DNA of 64,000 nucleotides, from assembly GCF_031846525.1 (NCBI RefSeq), contig NZ_JAVRHM010000003.1, positions 62,001-126,000 on the forward strand, read 5' to 3'. The notes beneath the pieces are model-generated. The model ran no database searches and had not been told where the DNA came from. It saw nothing but the letters and a program-made list of their open reading frames with translations. The stretch comes from Autumnicola patrickiae (GTDB lineage Bacteria; Bacteroidota; Bacteroidia; Flavobacteriales; Flavobacteriaceae). Position 1 is the first letter of the stretch. Each line of letters begins with the position of its first letter. This document shows, one piece after another, positions 36,472 through 45,263 of the stretch. Both the position numbers and the translations under genes were made by a program.

Positions 36472-37278
36472 ATGTTCAATTTAGAAAATAAGGTAGCAGT
36501 AATAACAGGAGGAAACGGTGTGCTTGGTGGCGCGATAGCAAAAGGCCTGGCCAAAAACGGGTTAAAAGTTGGCATTCTGGGGAGAAGCGAAGATTCCGTG
36601 CAAAAACGGGTGGACGAAATTAAATCCGAGGGAGGAGCGGCTTTCCCTCTGGTAGCAGATGTGCTGGACAAAGAAAAACTAATTGCGGCCAAAGATGCGA
36701 TAGTAAAGGAATTTGGAACTATCGATATCCTTGTTAACGCTGCCGGCGGAAACATGAAAGGAGCGACAATTAGCCCAGATCAATCTATTTTTGACCTGGA
36801 CCTGGACGATTTCGATAAGGTAAACCACCTAAATTTTAAAGGCACTGTTTTGCCCACGCTCATTTTTGGGAAAGGAATGGTAGAACAAAAAAAAGGAAGC
36901 ATTATAAATATTTCGTCTATGGCTGCTGAACGAGCCCTTACCAGGGTTATGGGGTATGGAGCGGCAAAAGCTGCCGTAGATAATTTTACAAAATGGCTTG
37001 CTGTAGAAATGGCGCAGAAATATGGCGACGGAATTCGTGTAAACGCTATTGCTCCGGGATTTTTTATTGGAGAACAAAACCGGAGTTTATTGCTAAATGA
37101 TGACGACAGCCTGACCGCCAGAGGAGAAACAATTGTAAATCAGACACCAATGAAGCGTTTTGGGAAACCCGAAGAACTTCAGGGTGTGGCAAACTGGCTT
37201 GCAGGAGATGAGGCTGCATTTGTTACAGGAGTTGTAATTCCTGTAGATGGAGGTTTTGGCGCATTCAGCGGAGTATAA
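36472..37278 (+). CDS. SDR of the D-mannonate oxidoreductase (fructuronate reductase) type
   Basis: This 268-residue classical SDR has NAD loop ITGGNGVLGGAIAKGLAK, NAAGGNMKGATI, Ser in ISSMAAERAL, the catalytic Tyr-x3-Lys in GYGAAKAAVDN and NAIAPGFFIGEQNRSLL. SDR-type D-mannonate oxidoreductases replace UxuB in many Gram-positives and Bacteroidetes, and the NRSLL stretch fits that group. It would reduce D-fructuronate to D-mannonate. The tagaturonate epimerase gene is 11 bp downstream, which supports this role. No mannonate dehydratase (uxuA) is in the window, so the route would need one elsewhere. Confidence 0.78.
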   Translation: MFNLENKVAVITGGNGVLGGAIAKGLAKNGLKVGILGRSEDSVQKRVDEIKSEGGAAFPLVADVLDKEKLIAAKDAIVKEFGTIDILVNAAGGNMKGATISPDQSIFDLDLDDFDKVNHLNFKGTVLPTLIFGKGMVEQKKGSIINISSMAAERALTRVMGYGAAKAAVDNFTKWLAVEMAQKYGDGIRVNAIAPGFFIGEQNRSLLLNDDDSLTARGETIVNQTPMKRFGKPEELQGVANWLAGDEAAFVTGVVIPVDGGFGAFSGV

Positions 37279-37289
37279 AATCAGTAACA

Positions 37290-38528
37290 ATGGGGAAATT
37301 AGGCAAATATTCGTTTGGAACGGGCGACCGGTTTGGCAAAGAAGGAAAAGCGCAGTTAAAAGCTGTTTTAAAAATGATGGATTTGGGCGTGGAGGTTACG
37401 CCAGTCTGGAACAAATCCAACCGCGAACACGAAACAGTGGGTACAACAGCTGCCAACACGCGTAAAGAGGCAGATCTGGCTGTTAAATCCTTAAGCTACA
37501 CGGGTGCTTATCTTGTGGATGCAGATCACATCAACCTAAAAACTGTTGATCCTTACATTCCCGTTAGTGATTTTTTTACGATAGATGTAGCCGATTTTAT
37601 AGGAAAAGAAGCTCCGGAAGATGAAAAGAAAGCTTTTCTTCAGTTTTTCTCGAAATACACAAACGGAATTGAAATTGAAGGAATAGCATCGAAAATTGAC
37701 ATTTCTGAGGCCCGGCTTGAAGATATGCTGAATAATTTCCTCTTTGCCATGAAAAAAGCAGGAGGGGTTTATCAGCATATAAAAACCAAAAAACCAGAAG
37801 ATTTTTATACTGAAGTTTCTATAGATGAAGTGGCAGAGCCGCAATCTCCTGTAGAACTTTTATTTATCCTGGCTGCCCTTGCTTTTTATGAGGTGCCGTT
37901 AAATACGATCGCGCCTAAATTCACCGGGGAATTTAATAAAGGAATTGACTACAGAGGTGACCTCAAACAATTTGAAAAAGAGTTTGAAGAAGATCTTTTA
38001 GTGCTGAAATTTGCCATAAAAGAGTTCGGACTTCCCGAAAACCTGAAACTCAGCGTACATAGCGGGAGCGATAAATTTTCCATCTATCCGGTGATGCAAA
38101 AATTGATTTCGAAACACAATACAGGACTGCATTTAAAAACTGCCGGCACGACGTGGCTGGAAGAATTAATTGGTTTAGCAGAAAGTGAAGGCGAGGCCTT
38201 CAATTTTGCAAAGCAAATCTATGCCGAAGCTTTAGAACGTTATGAAGAACTAACAAAAGATTACATTTCGGTACTTTCTATAGATCGCGAAAAGCTTCCT
38301 GCTGCAGACAGCTTTAATAACGGAAATGAATTTGCAAATGCTCTACGCCACGACCAAAAGTCTGATGCCTATAATGCCAATTTTCGGCAATTGATTCACT
38401 GTGCTTACAAAATAGCTGCTGAAAAAGAGGATTTTTCAGAGTTATTGGTTAAACATCGGGATAAAATTGAGGAAAATGTGACTTATAATCTTTTCGAAAG
38501 GCATTTGAAGCCACTTTTTTCTGAATGA
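37290..38528 (+). CDS. uxaE: Tagaturonate/fructuronate epimerase UxaE
   Basis: This 412-residue protein matches the UxaE family, a structurally unusual epimerase that interconverts D-tagaturonate and D-fructuronate at C3. Stretches typical of it are KYSFGTGDRFGKEGKAQL, AYLVDADHINLKTVDPYI, IDYRGDLKQFEKEFEEDL and SVHSGSDKFSIYP near residue 253, with acidic and His residues that probably bind metal. It links the UxaC product to the SDR immediately upstream. Together they would route galacturonate into mannonate. A dispersed repeat copy begins 4 bp after its stop. Confidence 0.88.
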   Translation: MGKLGKYSFGTGDRFGKEGKAQLKAVLKMMDLGVEVTPVWNKSNREHETVGTTAANTRKEADLAVKSLSYTGAYLVDADHINLKTVDPYIPVSDFFTIDVADFIGKEAPEDEKKAFLQFFSKYTNGIEIEGIASKIDISEARLEDMLNNFLFAMKKAGGVYQHIKTKKPEDFYTEVSIDEVAEPQSPVELLFILAALAFYEVPLNTIAPKFTGEFNKGIDYRGDLKQFEKEFEEDLLVLKFAIKEFGLPENLKLSVHSGSDKFSIYPVMQKLISKHNTGLHLKTAGTTWLEELIGLAESEGEAFNFAKQIYAEALERYEELTKDYISVLSIDREKLPAADSFNNGNEFANALRHDQKSDAYNANFRQLIHCAYKIAAEKEDFSELLVKHRDKIEENVTYNLFERHLKPLFSE

Positions 38529-38531
38529 GGT

Positions 38532-38555
38532 GGCGAAATTGGCAATTTTCGATCT
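38532..38555 (-). repeat. Dispersed intergenic element, copy B
   Basis: On the plus strand it reads GGCGAAATTGGCAATTTTCG followed by ATCT; on the minus strand this is AGATCGAAAATTGCC and then AATTTCGCC, matching copies A and C. It starts 4 bp after the uxaE stop. CGAAATT/AATTTTCG gives an imperfect hairpin. Confidence 0.6.
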
Positions 38556-38689
38556 ATCTTGAGGTATGAAGTTAAAAATGTAAATCCGTGAGCGGTCTCT
38601 CCTTTCTTCTCTTGCCTCTAGAAGACCTGAACAGGAGCAGCAGATTATTTAAATAATTTGAGCATATTTAAAAAATATTAACCGGTTTA

Positions 38690-40006
38690 ATGTCTACTAC
38701 GCAAAAGTTACCTGTTGTTCCGAAGAAGTTTCTTCTGCCATTTATACTTATTACTACTCTTTTTGCTCTTTGGGGCTTTGCAAATGCGGTGACAGATCCT
38801 ATGGTTCAGGCTTTTAAAAAGGTTTTGGAACTAAGTAATTCCCAGGCAGCCTGGGTTCAAATGGCGTTTTATGGCGGATACTTTTGTATGGCGCTACCGG
38901 CGGCGTTATTCGTAAGAAAATATTCGTATAAAACCGGTGTGCTTATCGGGTTGGGGTTATATGCTACAGGAGCTCTTTTGTTTTATCCTGCGGCAACTTC
39001 AGAACAATTCTGGTTCTTTTGCCTTGGATTATACATTCTTACATTTGGTCTCGCTTTTCTAGAAACTACGGCAAATCCTTATATCCTGTCCATGGGACCG
39101 GAAAAAACTGCGACACAAAGGCTCAATCTTGCCCAGGCATTTAATCCGGTAGGATTATTAGCCGGATTACTGGTGGCAAAGTTTTTTATTCTGGATAAGC
39201 TAAGATCAGATGATATTTCCAGTTATTCCCAGTTAGAGGAGATTCAGAAAACTGTTATAAGGACAACAGATTTAATGGTAATTCGCGATCCTTATGTGGT
39301 GCTGGGTCTTGTGGTACTTTTAGTGTTTGTTCTTATTGTAGTTAACAAGATGCCGCAGGCAAAAGAGGAGGGAGGTATCCCGTCCTTATCTGAAACCTTC
39401 TCGGGTTTGGTCAGCAATAAGCGTTATTATTTAGGTGTATTTGCACAAGTTCTTTATGTGGGTGCTCAAATTATGTGCTGGACATACATTTATCAATATG
39501 CCGAATCTATTAATATTTCCAGCAGTGTTGCAGCTAATTACCAGCTAGCAGCATTTATTTTTTTTACTGTTGGCCGCGCCATAGGAACTTACCTTTTAAA
39601 ATTTATGAATCCGGGGAAACTATTAGGCGTTTTTGCTGTTTTGGGGGTGCTGAGTTGTTTAGCAGTAATTTTTCTAGAAGGAACAATGGGTCTTTACAGC
39701 CTTGTAGCTACTTCTTTATTTATGTCTGTGATGTTTCCCACTATTTACGGTATTGCCCTGGAAGGTTTAAAGGAAGAGGAATCTAAAATAGGAGCTGCGG
39801 GTTTGGTTATGGCAATTGTAGGTGGCGCCTTAATGCCAAAGCTGCAGGGGATGATTATCGATTGGGGCGGTGCTGCCGTAGACGATTACAAAATCCTGGG
39901 TGTTTCTGAAGTGAATTTTTCCTTTATCCTACCTGCATTGTGTTTTCTAATTATTATGATGTATGGTTTCTGGGCTTCAAAAAAGAGGATGATTTTTCAG
40001 GAATAA
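38690..40006 (+). CDS. FucP-family sugar MFS transporter
   Basis: This 438-residue protein has about 12 hydrophobic segments and the FucP signatures FALWGFANAVTDPMVQ, LETTANPYILSMGPEKTATQ and RLNLAQAFNPVG. FucP-like proteins import sugars with H+. Here it could import rhamnose, galactose, uronates or oligosaccharides, which the sequence cannot separate. It stands 161 bp after uxaE with the copy B repeat in between and before a 269-bp gap, so its promoter may be its own. It is one of three transporter types in the window (TRAP, NCS1, MFS). Confidence 0.85.
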   Translation: MSTTQKLPVVPKKFLLPFILITTLFALWGFANAVTDPMVQAFKKVLELSNSQAAWVQMAFYGGYFCMALPAALFVRKYSYKTGVLIGLGLYATGALLFYPAATSEQFWFFCLGLYILTFGLAFLETTANPYILSMGPEKTATQRLNLAQAFNPVGLLAGLLVAKFFILDKLRSDDISSYSQLEEIQKTVIRTTDLMVIRDPYVVLGLVVLLVFVLIVVNKMPQAKEEGGIPSLSETFSGLVSNKRYYLGVFAQVLYVGAQIMCWTYIYQYAESINISSSVAANYQLAAFIFFTVGRAIGTYLLKFMNPGKLLGVFAVLGVLSCLAVIFLEGTMGLYSLVATSLFMSVMFPTIYGIALEGLKEEESKIGAAGLVMAIVGGALMPKLQGMIIDWGGAAVDDYKILGVSEVNFSFILPALCFLIIMMYGFWASKKRMIFQE

Positions 40007-40275
40007 ATCATTTTCCTTTTCTGTTTAAATTTTTTAATTCTGAAAAGATTTATATGATCATCAAAATGTTTACATTCAGTATTTTGGGTTTTCTATTATA
40101 TAATTTTTTTGAAATAAAACTTTAGTGCACCTCTTAAATGTTGTAATTATTAGGACAATTTGAAAAGAGATGTATGATTTCGAATATTTTTTTTGCAAAA
40201 TGCGTAATATAGGTTCTCTTGCACAGGTAATACTAACATAAATTCTATAATTTTTTTTCAAACCAATCATGAATT

Positions 40276-41853
40276 ATGAGTAATTCAAATTATTCTCAAA
40301 TTGACGAGCTTTTACATCAGGAAACCTATTTGGGGAACGGAGAGCTTAAGCCCTGGAACGGCAAAAAAGATGAAGTACACTCCACAATTTCATCAACTTC
40401 AGATTATAGCAAAACCTTGCTTGGAACGGTGCCACATATGGATCAGGCTACGGCTTTGGAAGTTCTGGAATATGCCTGTAAGGCTTACGACAAAGGGAAA
40501 GGCACCTGGCCAACTTCCAAAGTAGCTTTCAGGATTAAGTGCATGGAAAAGTTCGTTGAGCAGATGAAGACTCAGCGGGAGAAGGTAGTAAAACTACTTA
40601 TGTGGGAGATTGGGAAATCTTTACCCGATTCAGAAAAAGAATTTGACCGTACTGTAGAATATATTTACGATACGATAGAAGATTATAAGCAACTGGACAG
40701 GGATAGCGCCAAGTTTTCAAAACGTGATAATGTGAATGCACATATTCGTCGTGGTCCGTTAGGTGTTGTTTTGTGCCTTGGTCCGTACAATTATCCGCTA
40801 AATGAAACCTTTGCCTTATTAATTCCAGCATTAATAATGGGGAACACTGTAATTTTTAAACCCGCCAAACATGGGGTACTCCTATTATCTCCGTTGCTGG
40901 AAGCTTTTAGAAGCAGCTTTCCTCCGGGCGTAGTAAATATAATCTACGGAAGAGGAAGGGAAGTGGCCGCCCCAATAATGAAATCTGGTAGGATAGACGT
41001 GCTGGCTTTAATTGGGAATAGTAAATCTGCAATAGCTTTGCAGGATCAGCATCCGCATAAGAACAGGTTGAGGCTGGTTCTTGGCCTGGAGGCGAAAAAT
41101 CCTGCTATTATACTTCCAGATGCAGATCTGGATTTAGCGATTGCGGAATGTATTTCCGGAACATTATCTTTTAATGGTCAACGTTGTACCGCGCTTAAAA
41201 TTATTCATGTTCATGAAGATATCCGCGAGGAATTCAACAAGCGTTTTGCTCAAAAAGTGGACGAGTTAAAATTCGGAAATCCATGGGAAGAAAAAGTGCA
41301 ACTTACTCCGTTGCCAGAACCAGATAAACCTCAGTATATTCAGGAATTAATTAGCGATGCCAAAGACAAAGGCGCTGAAATATTGAACGCTAAAGGCGGA
41401 CAGGTTTCTGATAATTATATTTTTCCGGCGGTGCTTTATCCGGTGACGCAGGATATGCGGGTGTACCGGGAAGAACAATTTGGACCTGTGATTCCGATTA
41501 AATCTTTCAACTCTATTGAAGATTTACTGGATGAAATTGCTGATTCAAATTACGGTCAGCAGGTTAGCCTTTTTGGAAAGGATATTGTGCAGATTGCTCC
41601 ATTAATCGATACTTTGGTGAACCTGGTGTGTAGGGTGAACTTAAATAGCTCCTGCCAGCGTGGGCCAGACGTTTTTCCGTTTACAGGAAGAAAAGATTCT
41701 GCCGTGGGTACTTTAAGCGTTCATGATGCTTTAAGATCGTTCTCGATAAGGACTTTTGTAGCGTCCAAGGACAATCCATATAACAACGATATCCTGCAGA
41801 AATTGCTTGCAAGTAAAGAATCTAATTTTGTTAATACAGATTATATTTTGTAA
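40276..41853 (+). CDS. Aldehyde dehydrogenase, NADP-dependent non-phosphorylating GAPDH (GapN)-like
   Basis: This 525-residue aldehyde dehydrogenase has the family Asn in LCLGPYNYPLNE, the Glu in GLEAKNPAIIL and the catalytic Cys in SFNGQRCTALKII. The C-terminal stretch NLNSSCQRGPDVFPFTGRKD (then SAVG) closely matches GapN enzymes, where QRGPDxFPFxGxKxSG binds glyceraldehyde-3-phosphate. It would oxidise glyceraldehyde-3-phosphate to 3-phosphoglycerate with NADP. It stands downstream of an operon that makes that aldehyde through KDPG. It lies behind a 269-bp gap and ends in its own terminator, so it may be transcribed separately. An alternative is another sugar aldehyde. Confidence 0.78.
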   Translation: MSNSNYSQIDELLHQETYLGNGELKPWNGKKDEVHSTISSTSDYSKTLLGTVPHMDQATALEVLEYACKAYDKGKGTWPTSKVAFRIKCMEKFVEQMKTQREKVVKLLMWEIGKSLPDSEKEFDRTVEYIYDTIEDYKQLDRDSAKFSKRDNVNAHIRRGPLGVVLCLGPYNYPLNETFALLIPALIMGNTVIFKPAKHGVLLLSPLLEAFRSSFPPGVVNIIYGRGREVAAPIMKSGRIDVLALIGNSKSAIALQDQHPHKNRLRLVLGLEAKNPAIILPDADLDLAIAECISGTLSFNGQRCTALKIIHVHEDIREEFNKRFAQKVDELKFGNPWEEKVQLTPLPEPDKPQYIQELISDAKDKGAEILNAKGGQVSDNYIFPAVLYPVTQDMRVYREEQFGPVIPIKSFNSIEDLLDEIADSNYGQQVSLFGKDIVQIAPLIDTLVNLVCRVNLNSSCQRGPDVFPFTGRKDSAVGTLSVHDALRSFSIRTFVASKDNPYNNDILQKLLASKESNFVNTDYIL

Positions 41854-41909
41854 TTCTAAATTCTTCAGAAGCTGTTTTAGCTGAAGAAATTAAATCTAAA
41901 TTATACACT

Positions 41910-41959
41910 ACCGGAAACTGAAAGGCGATAATTTCCATTTTCAGCTTCCGGTTTTTTTT
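41910..41959 (+). terminator. Terminator after the GapN-like gene
   Basis: ACCGGAAACTGAAA (41910-41923) pairs with TTTCAGCTTCCGGT (41939-41952), with one mismatch, and is followed by TTTTTTTG. It is a strong intrinsic terminator 56 bp after the stop codon. Confidence 0.88.
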
Positions 41960-42048
41960 GCTGAAAAATCTATGCTGAAGGTCTTCTATTACTGAAGGTT
42001 ATAATACTTCATTATTCCTGATTTCTTCTTCCGAAGGAATTTTTTTCA

Positions 42049-42094
42049 TTATGATTAGAATCATAACCGGCGGATAACTGTTTCTGCAACTTTG
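42049..42094 (+). promoter_or_regulatory. FNR-like operator and -7 element of ric
   Basis: TTATGATT-AG-AATCATAA (42049-42066) is an 18-bp perfect inverted repeat containing the FNR-like core TGAT-N4-ATCA. The -7 element CAACTTTG (42087-42094) fits nAnnTTTG. The repeat is centred 36.5 bp upstream of the final G, the distance expected for a class II activator with its centre at about -41.5. The nirK promoter has the same core and the identical spacing. Confidence 0.75.
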
Positions 42095-42128
42095 TATCGT
42101 AGAATAAGTAGAATTAAAACCTAAAGTT

Positions 42129-42851
42129 ATGAATACTCTCGAAACAAAAACAGTTGCAGACCTTGTTACCGAAAATATTAAAACCGCCCATATTTTTAAA
42201 AAATACGGCATCGATTTTTGCTGCGGTGGTGGGATTAGTATCCAGAAGGCTTGTGAAAAGGCAAATATCAATTATACCGATCTTGAAAGAGACTTGCTAA
42301 ACGTGGATAACACGAACAGCCGCGCAACCAATTACAACAGTTGGGAACTGGATTTTCTTACAGATCATATCATTAATGTACACCATAGTTATGTAGAAGA
42401 AAATATTCCGTTGCTCATACAGTATGCCGCAAGGGTAAATAAAGTACATGGTCATCATTATACCGAGCTTGAAGAAATCCAGCAGTTGTTTTCTCTGGTT
42501 GCTACAGAGCTGGGAGGACATCTAAGAAAAGAAGAATTAATTTTGTTTCCGTTTATCAAGAAAATGGTGAAAGCTAAAAAAGAAGGTAGTGCTTTACCCG
42601 AAGCACATTTTGGAACGGTGGTCAACCCTATTAAGATGATGGAAGCAGAGCACGAAGAAGCCGGGGAACTACTCCGCAAAATCTCTGTACTCAGCAATAA
42701 TTATACTCCGCCACAAGGTGCTTGTAACACTTATCGTGCTTTCTATGCAAAACTTGAAGAATTCGAGCAGGATTTACATCAGCACGTGCACCTGGAAAAC
42801 AATATTCTATTCCCAAAGGCTTTACAGCTGGAAAAAGAACTAAATCAATAA
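42129..42851 (+). CDS. ric: Iron-sulfur cluster repair di-iron protein (RIC/ScdA/YtfE)
   Basis: This 240-residue protein has the N-terminal ScdA_N domain (TVADLVTENIKTAHIFKKYG then DFCCGGG) and a hemerythrin-like domain from about residue 75 with the metal histidines and glutamates in HIINVHHSYVEENIP, HYTELEEIQ, GGHLRKEELILFP, EAEHEEAGELL and QHVHLENNILFP. RIC repairs Fe-S clusters damaged by nitric oxide and can itself handle NO. It is cytoplasmic and is followed by norB, the NO reductase, so both protect against NO. The promoter carries an FNR-like operator shared with nirK. Confidence 0.93.
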   Translation: MNTLETKTVADLVTENIKTAHIFKKYGIDFCCGGGISIQKACEKANINYTDLERDLLNVDNTNSRATNYNSWELDFLTDHIINVHHSYVEENIPLLIQYAARVNKVHGHHYTELEEIQQLFSLVATELGGHLRKEELILFPFIKKMVKAKKEGSALPEAHFGTVVNPIKMMEAEHEEAGELLRKISVLSNNYTPPQGACNTYRAFYAKLEEFEQDLHQHVHLENNILFPKALQLEKELNQ

Positions 42852-42869
42852 TTAACTGAAGTTTTATTT

Positions 42870-42960
42870 TGCACAGTCCGTAAACTGAATCTCCCCCATT
42901 TTCAGCAGAAAAAGCCTGTGCATTCTTGAGAGGCAAAATCCCAACTTTGCCTCTTTTTTT
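42870..42960 (+). promoter_or_regulatory. Structured leader and terminator-like hairpin before norB
   Basis: TGCACAG (42870-42876) pairs with CTGTGCA (42916-42922) around an inner CTGAA/TTCAG stem. Then GAGGCAAA (42930-42937) pairs with TTTGCCTC (42946-42953), followed by a run of T to 42960. norB starts 14 bp later. The second hairpin may end ric transcripts or act as an attenuator for read-through. CAACTTTG (42942-42949), identical to the ric -7 box, lies inside it, but I see no upstream operator at the matching distance. Confidence 0.5.
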
Positions 42961-42973
42961 AAACTATAATTTT

Positions 42974-45241
42974 ATGAGTAAAGAAAAAAAACTCTGGATT
43001 ACTTTTATTCTTATAACCGTATCGTCCTTTGCGGTTCTTGGCTACTATGGTTTTGAAATTTATCAAAAAGCACCACCTCTTCCAGAGAAAATTGTTACCA
43101 CAGAAGGGACAGTAGTTTTTGAAGGCCAGGACATTAAAGATGGTCAAAATGTATGGCAAAGTATAGGTGGCCAGGAAGTTGGATCCATTTGGGGCCATGG
43201 TGCCTATACCGCTCCAGACTGGACTGCCGACTGGCTTCACCGGGAAGCTCTTTTTATCCTCAATCACTGGGCAGAAGCTGAGTATAATACATCTTACGAA
43301 GATTTGAGCAGCGAAAAACAGGCAGGACTGGAGAGGCGTTTGCAAATTGAAATGCGTAAAAACACGTATGATGAAGGCAATGGTACAATCACCATTTCAC
43401 CCGTAAGAGCTGACGCTGTAGATTATTTAAATGATTATTACAAGGGCCTCTTTATGGAGAATCCCGAGCTGGATGAGCTAAGGGCAGATTATGCAATCCC
43501 ACCAAATTCTGTAAAGGATGAAAACCGGATGCATCAAATGACGGGATTCTTTTTCTGGGCAACCTGGGCAACTGTGACAGAAAGACCAGGAAGCGAAGTT
43601 TCTTACACTCATAACTGGCCTCCTGACGAGCTTGTGGGAAATAAAGCCACCGGGGATCTTCTTATCTGGACTGGCTTTAGTATTATCCTTCTTCTATTCG
43701 GGATTGGAGTGATGGTATTCTATCATGCGAGGATGAAAGAAGAGGAGGAGCCGGAACTTCCGGTGGAAGATCCGCTTATGCGGCAGACAATTACTCCGTC
43801 TATGCTTGCAGTGAAAAAGTATATGTGGGTGGTAAGCCTTCTTATCCTTATTCAGGTTACGTTTGGTGTGGTTACCGCCCATTATGGGGTAGAAGGTGAT
43901 GCTTTTTATGGATTTGATATCGCAGATATCCTTCCGTACTCTATTTCCAGAACCTGGCACGTGCAGTTGGGAATCCTCTGGATTGCGACAGCATGGCTCG
44001 CCACAGGTCTCTATATTGCTCCGGCGGTTTCAGGTAAAGATCCTAAATTTCAGAAGCTGGGAGTAAACTTTCTCTTCATCTGTCTTCTAATCATTGTTCT
44101 TGGTTCTATGGTCGGACAATGGATGGGAATTATGCAAAAATTAGGATTGGCAGAGAATTTCTGGTTTGGTCACCAAGGTTATGAATACGTGGATTTAGGC
44201 CGGTTCTGGCAAATATTCCTTTTAGTTGGTCTGTTCTTATGGCTGGCTTTAATGGTGCGCCCTTTGTTGCCGGTAATACGAAGTAAAACTTCAGAAAGGA
44301 ATTTATTGATCATGTTTTTGGTTTCTTCCGCAGCAATTGCACTGTTTTATGGTGCGGGCTTAATGTGGGGACGCCAGACGAACCTGGCCATTGCAGAATA
44401 CTGGAGATGGTGGGTGGTACACCTTTGGGTAGAAGGCTTCTTCGAAGTTTTTGCGACTGTGGTTTCAGCATTCCTTTTTGTAAGACTGGGATTATTGCGG
44501 ACGAAAACTGCAACTTTAAGTGTGCTGCTGGCAACCATAATCTTCCTTTCAGGAGGAATATTGGGAACTTTTCACCACCTGTATTTTAGTGGAACACCAA
44601 CAGCGGTTATGGCGCTGGGAGCTACTTTTAGCGCGCTGGAAGTTGTACCGCTGGTTTTAATTGGATATGAAGTTTATGAAAACTACAAGTTAAGCAGACT
44701 GACAGACTGGATTAAGGATTATAAATGGCCAATTTACTGTCTTATCGCCGTGGCATTCTGGAATTTTCTTGGTGCGGGTATCTTTGGATTTATTATTAAT
44801 CCGCCCATTGCTTTGTACTACATGCAAGGATTAAATACCACTGCCGTACACGCACATACTGCTCTTTTTGGAGTGTACGGAATGCTGGGAATAGGGTTGA
44901 TGATGTTTGTATTACGTAGCCTTTACAGGGTCCAGGTTTGGAACGAAAAACTGCTGAAGTTTTCTTTCTGGTCTATTAACATCGGTTTGTTGCTCATGGT
45001 GCTTTTAAGCGTACTGCCAATAGGTTTACTACAAACTGTTGCCAGTGTGAACGAGGGGATGTGGTATGCGAGATCTGCAGAATTTATGCAGCAACCGGGT
45101 ATGGACACTTTGCGATGGCTTAGGGTAGTGGGAGACACCATTTTTGCAGCAGGATTGTTTGCATTTGTGTGGTTTGTTTTCTCTCTAAACAGCAAGAAGA
45201 AAGTCCCAATGGATGAAAAATCAAGAGGAGAATCAAAATAA
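42974..45241 (+). CDS. norB: Quinol-dependent nitric oxide reductase NorB (qNOR/NorZ type)
   Basis: This is a 755-residue protein starting at the ATG at 42974 (MSKEKKLWITFI); the open frame upstream passes through a hairpin. An N-terminal hydrophilic extension of about 190 residues, typical of quinol-oxidising NOR, is followed by a heme-copper oxidase fold of about 12 more membrane segments. Heme and FeB ligands are in RTWHVQLGILWIAT, VVHLWVEGFFEVFA (His and Glu), GTFHHLYFSGTP (His pair) and TTAVHAHTALFGVY. It reduces 2 NO to N2O at the inner membrane. It stands behind ric and ahead of the membrane gene at 45353. A terminator-like hairpin precedes its start. Confidence 0.94.
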   Translation: MSKEKKLWITFILITVSSFAVLGYYGFEIYQKAPPLPEKIVTTEGTVVFEGQDIKDGQNVWQSIGGQEVGSIWGHGAYTAPDWTADWLHREALFILNHWAEAEYNTSYEDLSSEKQAGLERRLQIEMRKNTYDEGNGTITISPVRADAVDYLNDYYKGLFMENPELDELRADYAIPPNSVKDENRMHQMTGFFFWATWATVTERPGSEVSYTHNWPPDELVGNKATGDLLIWTGFSIILLLFGIGVMVFYHARMKEEEEPELPVEDPLMRQTITPSMLAVKKYMWVVSLLILIQVTFGVVTAHYGVEGDAFYGFDIADILPYSISRTWHVQLGILWIATAWLATGLYIAPAVSGKDPKFQKLGVNFLFICLLIIVLGSMVGQWMGIMQKLGLAENFWFGHQGYEYVDLGRFWQIFLLVGLFLWLALMVRPLLPVIRSKTSERNLLIMFLVSSAAIALFYGAGLMWGRQTNLAIAEYWRWWVVHLWVEGFFEVFATVVSAFLFVRLGLLRTKTATLSVLLATIIFLSGGILGTFHHLYFSGTPTAVMALGATFSALEVVPLVLIGYEVYENYKLSRLTDWIKDYKWPIYCLIAVAFWNFLGAGIFGFIINPPIALYYMQGLNTTAVHAHTALFGVYGMLGIGLMMFVLRSLYRVQVWNEKLLKFSFWSINIGLLLMVLLSVLPIGLLQTVASVNEGMWYARSAEFMQQPGMDTLRWLRVVGDTIFAAGLFAFVWFVFSLNSKKKVPMDEKSRGESK

Positions 45242-45263
45242 TCCTCAGGTAAATTATGATAAA

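Noticed and set aside
42942..42949. CAACTTTG as an independent norB -7 element
   Set aside because: It matches the ric box, but there is no FNR-like repeat 36.5 bp upstream and it lies inside a terminator-like hairpin. I list it only as a note.
42926..42973. Upstream in-frame start for norB at 42926
   Set aside because: The extra 16 residues would be encoded by the hairpin and T-run. The MSKEKK start at 42974 matches usual qNOR N-termini.
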